Origin: Qipengyuania atrilutea
Lineage (GTDB): Bacteria > Pseudomonadota > Alphaproteobacteria > Sphingomonadales > Sphingomonadaceae
DNA length: 64,000 nucleotides
Assembly (NCBI RefSeq): GCF_013370205.1
Contig: NZ_JABWGV010000001.1
Coordinates: 124,001-188,000, forward strand
Direction of reading: 5' to 3'
Of the stretch, positions 54,977 to 62,792 are shown one piece after another. The position numbers were made by a program, and so were the translations under genes. The notes beneath the pieces were generated by a model. It worked only from the letters and a program-made list of their open reading frames with translations. It was not told the origin of the DNA and searched no databases. Numbering within the stretch: position 1 is the first letter of the stretch; each line of letters opens with the position of its first letter.

Positions 54977-55126
54977 GCTTCGTGAGAAATAGCGCATGTG
55001 CGGAGCGTGAAATTAACCGTTAGAAAGAGCGGGTTCTCCCGGGTTTTCGGTTCACGCGTCAAGATACATCCAGAATGGATCTTTCTCGCGGTGACAACGC
55101 GCTGCGTCAGCGGCACTTCTCTGCGG

Positions 55127-55768
55127 ATGGCACAGACGAAGAACGAAACAGCCCGCCCCGCACTCCACGTCATCGACGGCTGCAGCCGCCGGCGCGCCGC
55201 ATTTGCGCGTGCAGGAATGAACGCAGGCTACCATGTGGAGGTCTACGCCTCGCTGACCGAACTGCTGGCAAGGCCTCCGCAGGCCGGGATCGTCTTCCTG
55301 CACGACGCGCAATCCGACGGCGGTATCGCGGCGCTCGGGACGGGTCTGGGCGCACACGGCATCTGGCTACCTGCGGTCGTGTATGCGCAAGAAGTGGAGC
55401 CGGCACGCATCGTGTCCGCAATCCGGGGCGGGGCGGTCGACTATCTTGCCTACCCGATCTCGTCAGAGCGCCTCGTCACGGTGGTAGCCGAGGCGGAGGC
55501 CGAAGCCGTGCGATTGGGCGAAGCGCGCCGGAAGCTTCTGACCGCGCGGCGCAGGCTCATGGACCTGTCCGAGCGCGAACGTGAAGTACTGGAATGGCTT
55601 GCCGCGGGATGCAGTAACAAGGGGATTGCCCGCGAACTTCGCATCAGCCCGAGAACCGTCGAGATTCACCGCTCGAAAATGCTGGCCAAACTTGGCGCGG
55701 CCCATTCGGCAGAAGCAGTCCGTTTGCGACTGGAGGCGGACCTTCTGCCCTCGCTGGTAATGGTTTGA
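55127..55768 (+). CDS. LuxR-type transcriptional regulator with degenerate receiver domain
   Basis: A 213-residue NarL/FixJ-like protein. The C-terminal HTH is standard (LSEREREVLEWLAAGCSNKGIARELRISPRTVEIHRSKML). The N-terminal receiver-like domain keeps one Asp at the beta-1 end (HVIDG) and Asp60 at the acceptor place, but the conserved Lys is replaced: the KP motif reads AYP (Tyr109). Phosphorylation-independent control is therefore possible. The frame is open to 54998; the ATG at 55127 starts just before the domain and has a GCGGATG context without a strong ribosome site. It follows Anbu on the same strand. Confidence 0.88.
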   Translation: MAQTKNETARPALHVIDGCSRRRAAFARAGMNAGYHVEVYASLTELLARPPQAGIVFLHDAQSDGGIAALGTGLGAHGIWLPAVVYAQEVEPARIVSAIRGGAVDYLAYPISSERLVTVVAEAEAEAVRLGEARRKLLTARRRLMDLSEREREVLEWLAAGCSNKGIARELRISPRTVEIHRSKMLAKLGAAHSAEAVRLRLEADLLPSLVMV

Positions 55769-55772
55769 AACT

Positions 55773-56459
55773 TCAGCGGCAGAAGGCGTTGCCGCTCATT
55801 TCGAGGTGCAGATGGTCGCGGTGCGCAGCGTTGTATTCGGGGCCGAGCACGGTTCCGAAGCGCTTGCAGGCGCTGTCGTGCACGATGCGCAGAAAGCGCC
55901 GCTCTTCTGACGAACCCTCGTGCCAGTCGTCCTTCACGCTGATCCGCCGCCCGTCGGTCAGCACGAAGGCGGCCACGTCGATGGCATTGGCGCGCGAATG
56001 GGCGGACCGGCGGGAAGAGCCGGCCACGTTCCGGCAGGAGTAGCTGCCGAAGGTCTCGATTTGTGCGAGCCCGTTTCCGAGGATCTGGCGCGCCGCCCGG
56101 TCGACGCCGAAGCGGGCCCAGCCGATGGCCTTGTCGGCTAACGGGCAGGTCACCGGCCCAAGGTTCGTCAAAGCGATACGTGCCGCGTCTCCGGCCACGC
56201 CGTCGAGCTGGACCACGCCGCGCTGCTCGCACCCGGCGCCGAAATCGCGGTCGGGTAGCAGCCGGAAGGTCGAGCCGGTCTGCGCAAGATCGGCGAGGCA
56301 TATGCGCGTCTCCGCCGACTGTACGGATGCCTGCGCAGCGCTGCCCGGTCGCTGCGTAACCCGCTCTTCCTGCCGCGCACACCCGGCCAGCAAACCCGCC
56401 ACAACCGCCACAGCGAGGGCGCTACGTAGCATGGGCAGGAAGAGAGGCATTCTCAGCAT
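55773..56459 (-). CDS. Extensin-like (DD-carboxypeptidase-fold) lipoprotein
   Basis: A 228-residue protein with a lipoprotein signal (LLAGC, Cys27) and an extensin-like C-terminal domain. SSRRSAHSRANAIDVAAF holds the first His and Asp and AAHRDHLHLEM the last His cluster, matching the zinc-binding HxxxxxxD...HxH pattern of LAS-type peptidases. Cysteines in SYSCRN, DSACKRF and NAFCR may form disulfides. A peptidoglycan peptide substrate is likely from fold. It follows gamma-glutamyltransferase by 60 bp on the same strand and converges with the LuxR gene (4-bp gap). Confidence 0.85.
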   Translation of the reverse strand: MLRMPLFLPMLRSALAVAVVAGLLAGCARQEERVTQRPGSAAQASVQSAETRICLADLAQTGSTFRLLPDRDFGAGCEQRGVVQLDGVAGDAARIALTNLGPVTCPLADKAIGWARFGVDRAARQILGNGLAQIETFGSYSCRNVAGSSRRSAHSRANAIDVAAFVLTDGRRISVKDDWHEGSSEERRFLRIVHDSACKRFGTVLGPEYNAAHRDHLHLEMSGNAFCR

Positions 56460-56519
56460 GGCCCCGCGTTCTAACTACCCGCTCCGACCTTCCGCAAGTG
56501 AGGCCGTACGCAAAGCGAG

Positions 56520-58319
56520 CTAATATCCGCTCGCTTGCCCGTCTTTCCGCATCTCGGTCGCGCCCGTGTAAACGCCGCTCTCGGGGTCGCGAGCGATGGC
56601 CTGATAGCCGCCGAACATGATGCCGTTGTCGACCACCTCGACCTTGTGACCCATGGCCTTGAGCCGCGCGACGGTATCCGCTGGGATACCCGGCTCGACG
56701 TACAGCGTGCCGAGCGGATCGGTTGTCTCGCCGAGCAAGGGATCGGTCGGCTGCCTCCCGCCGTCGTGATTGAGGCGTGCCGCATCGCCCGCTTCCTGCA
56801 GGTTCATACCGTAATCGACGATATTGACGAGCACTTGGACGTGACCCTGCGGCTGCATCCCTCCGCCCATCAGGCCAAAACTCATCCACGGCTTGCCATC
56901 CTTTTTGACGAACGCGGGAATAATCGTGTGGAAAGGCCTCTTGCCGGGCTCGTAGGCATTGGGGTGTTCGGCATCGAGCGAGTAAAGCTCGCCCCGATCC
57001 TGGAACATGAAGCCGAGACCTGTCGGCACCAGACCCGATCCCATCCCGCGGTAGTTCGATTGGATGAGACTCACCATCATGCCGTCCTTGTCGGCGACGG
57101 TCAGGTAGGTCGTGTCACCTTCGCCTTCGATCTGCGGAGCGCCGTGCGCCACGTCGGGCGCAGCGCGCTGCGGATCGATCATGGAAAAACGCTGCCGGCC
57201 ATACTCGTCGGAGAGTAACTCGGTAGGGAAGGGGGTGAAGTCGGGGTCGGCGTAGAAGCGCGCGAGGTCCGCGAAGGCGAGCCGCTTCGCCTCCGTGATG
57301 TAATGAAGAACTTCCGGACTGCCGCGGTCCCACTGCGACAGGTCGACGTTCTTGAGGATGTTCACCATCTGAAGTGCCGCGAAGCCCTGTCCGTTAGGCG
57401 GCAATTCGCACAGCTCGTAACCCTTCTTGTAGGTCACGCAGGTCGGCTCCGCCCATTGGCTTTCGTGCGCGGCAAAATCCTCGAGCGTAAAGGCGCTTCC
57501 CTGCTCGCGCAGGTAGTCGACCATGGTGCGGGCCAGTTCTCCCTCGTAGAAAGCGTCACGGCCTTCGCGGCCAAGCGTTTCGAGCGTGTCAGCGAGATCG
57601 GGGTTCTTGAAGATCTCGCCCGCTTCCGGCGCGCCATCCGCGAAATAGGTCGCGCGGGCATTGCCGAAGTCGCCGATCATGTCCTGCCGGCGCTCGAAGG
57701 ACGCGAGCGACCGATCGAGATACATCGCAATCACCGGCGCGATGGGATGCCCCTCGCGCGCATAGGTAACCGTTGGTGCGAGGATTTGCGCCATGTCCAT
57801 CTTGCCGAAGCGGTCGTGCATGGTGAACCACGCATCTACCGTGCCGGGAATGGTGATTGGCAGAGCACCGAGCGGCGGGATCGAAGTCGCGTCCGGACCG
57901 AGCTTCTCCTGAAGCTGCGCCAGGGTCTGTCCGCGCGGACTGCGTCCCGAACCGTTAATTCCGTGCAGCTGGTTCGTTTTCGGGTCGTAGATGATCGCGA
58001 ACAGGTCGCCGCCGATGCCGTTGCCGGTCGGCTCCATCAACCCGAGTGCCGCATTCGCCGCGATCGCCGCATCGACCGCGTTTCCGCCCGCCTTGAGGAT
58101 GTCAATCGCGACCTGAGTGGCGAGCGGATGGGCGGTGGCGGCCATCCCGTGCTCGACAATGACGGGGCTGCGCGACCAGTCTTTGCCGATGGGGCGGCCG
58201 CCCGCTCCGATCGTGTCGGCGATGCCGACTTCCGCATCCTCTGTGGGTAATGTATCCTGAGCGGAGACGGGTAGGGCGGTCGATGTCAGCAGGAGCGTGG
58301 CAGCGGCGAACAGTCGCAT
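56520..58319 (-). CDS. ggt: Gamma-glutamyltransferase
   Basis: A 599-residue periplasmic enzyme that cleaves or transfers the gamma-glutamyl group of glutathione and related peptides. The signal peptide ends near ALPVSAQ. GNAVDAAIAANAALGLMEPTGNGIGGD is a family motif. The precursor self-cleaves before the catalytic Thr in EGEGDTTYLTVADKDG, separating large and small subunits; GMGSGLVPTGLGFMFQDRG follows. Normal length. It starts 9 bp after the SSF symporter stop on the same strand, so the pair probably takes up and processes an amino acid or peptide together. Confidence 0.95.
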   Translation of the reverse strand: MRLFAAATLLLTSTALPVSAQDTLPTEDAEVGIADTIGAGGRPIGKDWSRSPVIVEHGMAATAHPLATQVAIDILKAGGNAVDAAIAANAALGLMEPTGNGIGGDLFAIIYDPKTNQLHGINGSGRSPRGQTLAQLQEKLGPDATSIPPLGALPITIPGTVDAWFTMHDRFGKMDMAQILAPTVTYAREGHPIAPVIAMYLDRSLASFERRQDMIGDFGNARATYFADGAPEAGEIFKNPDLADTLETLGREGRDAFYEGELARTMVDYLREQGSAFTLEDFAAHESQWAEPTCVTYKKGYELCELPPNGQGFAALQMVNILKNVDLSQWDRGSPEVLHYITEAKRLAFADLARFYADPDFTPFPTELLSDEYGRQRFSMIDPQRAAPDVAHGAPQIEGEGDTTYLTVADKDGMMVSLIQSNYRGMGSGLVPTGLGFMFQDRGELYSLDAEHPNAYEPGKRPFHTIIPAFVKKDGKPWMSFGLMGGGMQPQGHVQVLVNIVDYGMNLQEAGDAARLNHDGGRQPTDPLLGETTDPLGTLYVEPGIPADTVARLKAMGHKVEVVDNGIMFGGYQAIARDPESGVYTGATEMRKDGQASGY

Positions 58320-58328
58320 ATGATTTCC

Positions 58329-59798
58329 TTAAGCGGGGACAGTTTCCCTCGAAGCGTAGGTCATCTTGCTGACGATAACAATCGCCGCCCACGCCGCGAT
58401 GAAACCGGGAATGATCTCGTAGATACCTTCGCCGCCGAGGAAAGCGCCGTTCCAGCCGAGCGCGATCCACGCCATGACTACGGCGGCGCCAGTAACCAGA
58501 CCGGCGAGCGCGCCCGAACCGGTCATCCTGTTCCACGTCAGCGACAGGATTATGAGCGGGCCGAAGGCCGCGCCGAAGCCGGCCCAGGCGTTGCTGACGA
58601 GACCGAGAACCTCGCTGTCCGGATCGAAGGCAATGACGATCGCTGCCAAAGCGACGAGCGCGACGCATACGCGCCCGACGTTCACCGCCTCGGGCTCGCT
58701 CGCGTTCTTGCGCAGGAACAGGCGGTAGAAATCTTCGGTCAGCGAACTCGACGAAACGAGCAGTTGCGAACTGATCGTGCTCATGATCGCGGCCAGCAGT
58801 GCGGCGAACAGGAAGCCGGTGATGAGCGGATGGAACAGCAGGTCGGACAGGACGATGAAGATCGTCTCCGGGTCCTCGACCACCAGCCCGTTGCGCTCGA
58901 CATAGGCACGGCCCGCGATGCCGACACCGACCGCGCCGAGCAGGGCGACCCCCATCCAGGTCATGCCGATGTTGCGCGCAGTCTTAACCGCCGCGACGCT
59001 CTTCACGGCCATGAAGCGCACGATGATGTGCGGCTGCCCGAAATAGCCGAGGCCCCACGTGACGGCCGAAAAAAAGCCGATGACCGTCAGCCCCTCGGTA
59101 AAGCTCAGAAAACCGGGCACGGGCACTTCGGTTAGCGATCCGCCCGCGCTTCCACCTTCGCCGAACATGACGACCAGCGGCATGAGGACCAGCGCTACGA
59201 CCATGATGCACCCCTGGACGAAGTCGGTGAGACTGACGGCGAGGAACCCGCCGACCATCGTGTAGGCGAGGACGACGCCAGCAGTGATCCAGAGACCGGC
59301 GAAATACGGATCGGCGCCGGGAATAAGGTCCGCAAATGCGGTCTGGAACAGTTTTCCGCCGCCCACGAGACCTGCTGCAGTGTAGACGGTAAAGAAGGCG
59401 ACGATGACGATGGCGCTGACTACACGAAGCGCGATCGCCTTATCCGGAAAACGGTTGGCGAGAAATTCGGGAATGGTAAGCGCATTGCCGTAGCTCACGG
59501 TCTGCTCGCGCAGCCGCGGCGCGACGATGATCCAGTTGAGGAATGCGCCGACAAACAGGCCGATGCCGATCCACGCGCTGACGAGCCCGGTCGCGAACAA
59601 GGCGCCGGGCAGGCCCAGCAACAGCCAGCCCGACATGTCCGAAGCGCCTGCGGAAAGCGCGGCCACAGCGGGCGGCAGATTGCGTCCGCCCAAAAGATAG
59701 CCTTCGCTGTCTTCGGTGGATTTGCGCCATGCGTAGAGGCCGATTGCGATCATGGCCGCAAAATACAGGGCCAGCGAAATGAGTGTTCCCGTCTGCAT
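58329..59798 (-). CDS. Sodium/solute symporter (PutP-like proline permease)
   Basis: A 489-residue membrane protein with about thirteen helices and SSF-family motifs: YAWRKSTEDSEGYLLGGRNLPP, AALSAGASDMSGWLLLGLPGA and YTAAGLVGGGKLF. The first motif and SAGASDMSGW match PutP sodium/proline symporters. Ligand could be proline or another amino acid. It is the first gene of a minus-strand unit with ggt and the extensin-like gene, and divergent from the 59904 gene with a 105-bp shared promoter region. Confidence 0.9.
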   Translation of the reverse strand: MQTGTLISLALYFAAMIAIGLYAWRKSTEDSEGYLLGGRNLPPAVAALSAGASDMSGWLLLGLPGALFATGLVSAWIGIGLFVGAFLNWIIVAPRLREQTVSYGNALTIPEFLANRFPDKAIALRVVSAIVIVAFFTVYTAAGLVGGGKLFQTAFADLIPGADPYFAGLWITAGVVLAYTMVGGFLAVSLTDFVQGCIMVVALVLMPLVVMFGEGGSAGGSLTEVPVPGFLSFTEGLTVIGFFSAVTWGLGYFGQPHIIVRFMAVKSVAAVKTARNIGMTWMGVALLGAVGVGIAGRAYVERNGLVVEDPETIFIVLSDLLFHPLITGFLFAALLAAIMSTISSQLLVSSSSLTEDFYRLFLRKNASEPEAVNVGRVCVALVALAAIVIAFDPDSEVLGLVSNAWAGFGAAFGPLIILSLTWNRMTGSGALAGLVTGAAVVMAWIALGWNGAFLGGEGIYEIIPGFIAAWAAIVIVSKMTYASRETVPA

Positions 59799-59903
59799 GG
59801 TGCGCGCTCATAACGGCAAGCGCGCGAAAACCCAAATGGGTGCTAACATGCATCAGGCGGGCGGGCCTTTGCTATCGCGCCGGGCTTCTGCAAGGAGGGG
59901 CGA

Positions 59904-60662
59904 ATGGGGCAGGAACCGATTTCGATCTGGGTGACCGGTGCAATGGCGATCAGCTTCGCGCTGGTGCATATCGGGATCGGCCAGTTGCGGTTCCTGGACA
60001 AGACACCGCGGAGCCGCTGGCTATCCTTCGCGGGCGGCGTCGCCGTCGCTTACGTTTTCCTTCACATCCTGCCCGAACTGGCCGCGCATGGAGCCACGTT
60101 TTCGCGTGCCATCGGCCTCGATGAAAGTATGGCAGAGAGCGCGGTTTACTCGCTCGCGCTAATCGGTCTTGTCCTGTTCTACGGCACGGAACAGCTGCTG
60201 TCCGCCTCCAAATCGAAGCAGGAGGCCAAGGGCGCGAAGAAACGCGCGGGTACGGGCGAGTTCTGGATCCACATCGCCAGTTCAGCGCTGCTGATCGCGA
60301 TCATCGCCTATCTGCTCAATCACCGAGAGGATTACGGAGCGATCAGCCTCGCGGTCTACTTCGTCGCGATGATCCTGCATTTCACGACTGCCGATTACGG
60401 CACGCGGAGCGACCACCCGGAGCTGTACGACGATTACGGCCGATGGGTGCTCGCCGCGGCCACGCTCGGAGGGTGGCTGGTCGGCGAGCTCGTCGAACTG
60501 CCGCAGATCGCGATCGGCGGACTGTTCGCGTTCGTCGGCGGCGGGATCGTACTGGTCGTGCTGAAGGAAGAACTGCCCGAGGAGCGGCAGAGCGCATTCA
60601 TTCCCTTCTTCGGCGGGGCAGTGCTTTATGCCGCCCTCGTGATCGGGGAAACCGCGCTCTAG
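59904..60662 (+). CDS. Uncharacterised multi-pass membrane protein
   Basis: A 252-residue membrane protein with seven or eight hydrophobic helices and a His/Glu-containing segment near the start (FLHILPELAAHG) that superficially resembles ZIP metal transporters, but I see no convincing ZIP metal site. A Lys-rich loop (SKSKQEAKGAKKRAGTG) divides the halves. The ribosome site (AAGGAGGGG) is strong. Convergent with typA with only 7 bp between stops. No closer function can be given. Confidence 0.75.
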   Translation: MGQEPISIWVTGAMAISFALVHIGIGQLRFLDKTPRSRWLSFAGGVAVAYVFLHILPELAAHGATFSRAIGLDESMAESAVYSLALIGLVLFYGTEQLLSASKSKQEAKGAKKRAGTGEFWIHIASSALLIAIIAYLLNHREDYGAISLAVYFVAMILHFTTADYGTRSDHPELYDDYGRWVLAAATLGGWLVGELVELPQIAIGGLFAFVGGGIVLVVLKEELPEERQSAFIPFFGGAVLYAALVIGETAL

Positions 60663-60669
60663 CCGCCGG

Positions 60670-62508
60670 TTACATGGCGTCCGACTTACGCTGCGCCTTC
60701 TTGCGCTCGTGCGGATCGAGGATCGCCTTGCGCAGCCGCACCGACTGCGGCGTGACTTCGACCATTTCGTCGTCGTCGATGTAGGCGATCGCCTGTTCCA
60801 GCGTCATCACGCGGGGCGTGGTCAGGCGGATGGCGTCGTCCTTGCCTGTCGAGCGGAAGTTCGTCAGCTGCTTCGACTTCATCGGATTGACTTCGAGATC
60901 CTGCGGCTTCGCATTCTCGCCGATGATCATGCCTTCGTAGACCTTCGCCTGGCTGCCGATGAAAAGCTCACCGCGCTCTTCGAGCGCGTTAAGCGCATAG
61001 GCGACCGCTTCGCCCGACGTGTTCGAGATCAGCACGCCGTTCTGCCGGCCTTCGATCGGACCCTTGTAAGCATCGTATTTCTCGAACAGGCGGTTCATGA
61101 TGCCCGTGCCGCGCGTGTCGGACAGGAACTCGCCGTGATAGCCGATCAGACCCCGGCTCGGCGCGGAGAAGGTCACGCGCGTCTTGCCCGCGCCGCTGGG
61201 GCGCATATCGGTCAGTTCAGCCTTCCGGCGCTGCATCTTTTCCACGACCGTGCCGCTGTAGTCGTCGTCGACATCGATCACGACAGTCTCGAACGGCTCT
61301 TGCCGCTGGCCGTTCTCTTCACGCAGCAGAACGCGCGGACGCGAAATGCCGAGTTCGAAGCCTTCGCGGCGCATCGTCTCGATCAGGACGCCGAGCTGCA
61401 ATTCGCCGCGGCCGGCGACTTCGAAGCTGTCCTTGTCGGCCGATTCGGTCACACGGATCGCGACGTTGGTTTCTGCTTCGCGGTTGAGGCGGTCGCGGAT
61501 CATGCGGCTCGTCACCTTGTCACCCTCGCGCCCGGCGAGCGGGCTGTCGTTGACCGAGAAACGCATGGCGAGCGTCGGCGGATCGATCGGCTGTGCAGCG
61601 ATGGGCTCGCTTACCGAGGGATCGGCGATGGTGTTGGCGACGGTCGCCTTTTCAAGGCCGGCAAGCGCGATGATGTCGCCTGCCTTGGCGCTTTCCACCG
61701 GCACGCGCTCGAGCCCGTCGAAGGACATGAGCTTGGTTGCGCGGCCCGCTTCCACGACCTTTCCGTCCGCGTCGAGCGCGTGGATCGGATCGTTGATCTT
61801 GATCGTGCCCGACTGCACGCGGCCGGTCAGCACGCGGCCCATGAAATTGTCGCGGTCGAGCAGGGTCGCGAGGAACGAGAACGGGCCGCTGGGGTCGAGA
61901 TCGGGCGAAGGCACGTGATCGACGATCAGCTTGAAGAGCGGCTCCAGCGAACCTTCCCGCGTATCGGGGCTCTCGCTCGCATAACCGTCGCGGCCCGAGG
62001 CGTAGAGGACCGGAAAGTCGAGCTGCTCGTCATTCGCATCCAGCGCAACGAACAGGTCGAACACTTCGTCCAGCACTTCGGTCGCACGCGCATCGGGACG
62101 GTCGATCTTGTTGACGACCACGATCGGGCGCAGGCCGAGCGCGAGCGCCTTGCCGGTCACGAACTTGGTCTGCGGCATCGGACCTTCGGCAGCATCGACG
62201 AGCAGGATGACCCCGTCCACCATGCTGAGGATGCGTTCGACCTCCGCGCCGAAGTCGGCGTGACCCGGCGTATCGACGATGTTGATGCGCACGTCGCCCT
62301 TGGCGCTGCCGTGCCATTCGACGCTGGTGCATTTGGCGAGGATGGTGATGCCGCGCTCTTTTTCGAGATCGCCGGAGTCCATCGCACGCTCGTCCACCCG
62401 CTGGTTTTCGCGAAAGGTGCCGGACTGGCGGAACAGCTGGTCGACAAGAGTGGTTTTGCCGTGATCGACGTGGGCGATGATTGCGACATTGCGCAAGTTG
62501 AGGGACAT
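60670..62508 (-). CDS. typA: Translational GTPase TypA/BipA
   Basis: A 612-residue ribosome-binding GTPase involved in stress adaptation and 50S assembly. G motifs: [12 protein letters not shown] (G1), ITILAKCTS (G2), DTPGHADFG (G3), NKIDRPDA (G4). EF-G-like domains follow with [22 protein letters not shown] and the C-terminal TypA-specific region ([24 protein letters not shown]). The ATG at 62508 begins at the GTPase domain; 14 extra residues upstream in frame are unlikely to be translated. Confidence 0.97.
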   Translation of the reverse strand: MSLNLRNVAIIAHVDHGKTTLVDQLFRQSGTFRENQRVDERAMDSGDLEKERGITILAKCTSVEWHGSAKGDVRINIVDTPGHADFGAEVERILSMVDGVILLVDAAEGPMPQTKFVTGKALALGLRPIVVVNKIDRPDARATEVLDEVFDLFVALDANDEQLDFPVLYASGRDGYASESPDTREGSLEPLFKLIVDHVPSPDLDPSGPFSFLATLLDRDNFMGRVLTGRVQSGTIKINDPIHALDADGKVVEAGRATKLMSFDGLERVPVESAKAGDIIALAGLEKATVANTIADPSVSEPIAAQPIDPPTLAMRFSVNDSPLAGREGDKVTSRMIRDRLNREAETNVAIRVTESADKDSFEVAGRGELQLGVLIETMRREGFELGISRPRVLLREENGQRQEPFETVVIDVDDDYSGTVVEKMQRRKAELTDMRPSGAGKTRVTFSAPSRGLIGYHGEFLSDTRGTGIMNRLFEKYDAYKGPIEGRQNGVLISNTSGEAVAYALNALEERGELFIGSQAKVYEGMIIGENAKPQDLEVNPMKSKQLTNFRSTGKDDAIRLTTPRVMTLEQAIAYIDDDEMVEVTPQSVRLRKAILDPHERKKAQRKSDAM

Positions 62509-62700
62509 GAACTCGTTCTTTCGCTGGAATTGGTGCGGCCATCGCACCACGCGCGGGTCTGACGCCTGCGCATATCGGCGCTGCCCCTAGCGCCGCGAAG
62601 CCGTTGGGGCAACCGATTTGACGGGCTTACGTCGGCTCGGGCGCGGTGTGGCGCTTCGGCAACATCGCTTCAGGACGGTGCATACGGCCGCGCAAGTAAC

Positions 62701-62728
62701 TTGAGCGAAGGATTTCCTGCGATATGAC
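62701..62728 (+). promoter_or_regulatory. Possible sigma-70-type promoter for the TonB receptor gene
   Basis: TTGAGC and TATGAC (four of six consensus bases each) separated by 16 bp, about 65 bp before the receptor ATG. Upstream sequence of this 284-bp gap otherwise shows nothing distinctive. Confidence 0.3.
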
Positions 62729-62792
62729 TGCACGAATACAGTTAGCCGGCCATTAGAGAAGCGGCTTCTGTCTTGGAGAGGAACACTTGCCG

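Noticed and set aside
52970-54997. 675-codon open frame antisense to the transglutaminase and Anbu genes
   Set aside because: It is a GC-rich shadow: Arg/His/Leu-rich with no domain, while the opposite strand encodes clear enzymes with catalytic motifs.
59904-60662. ZIP-family metal transporter
   Set aside because: HILPE near the N-terminus looks ZIP-like, but the paired His/Asp metal-binding helices of ZIP proteins are not apparent.
60709-62562. 617-codon open frame antisense to typA
   Set aside because: Compositional shadow of typA; the sequence is rich in Arg, His and Val repeats without any fold.
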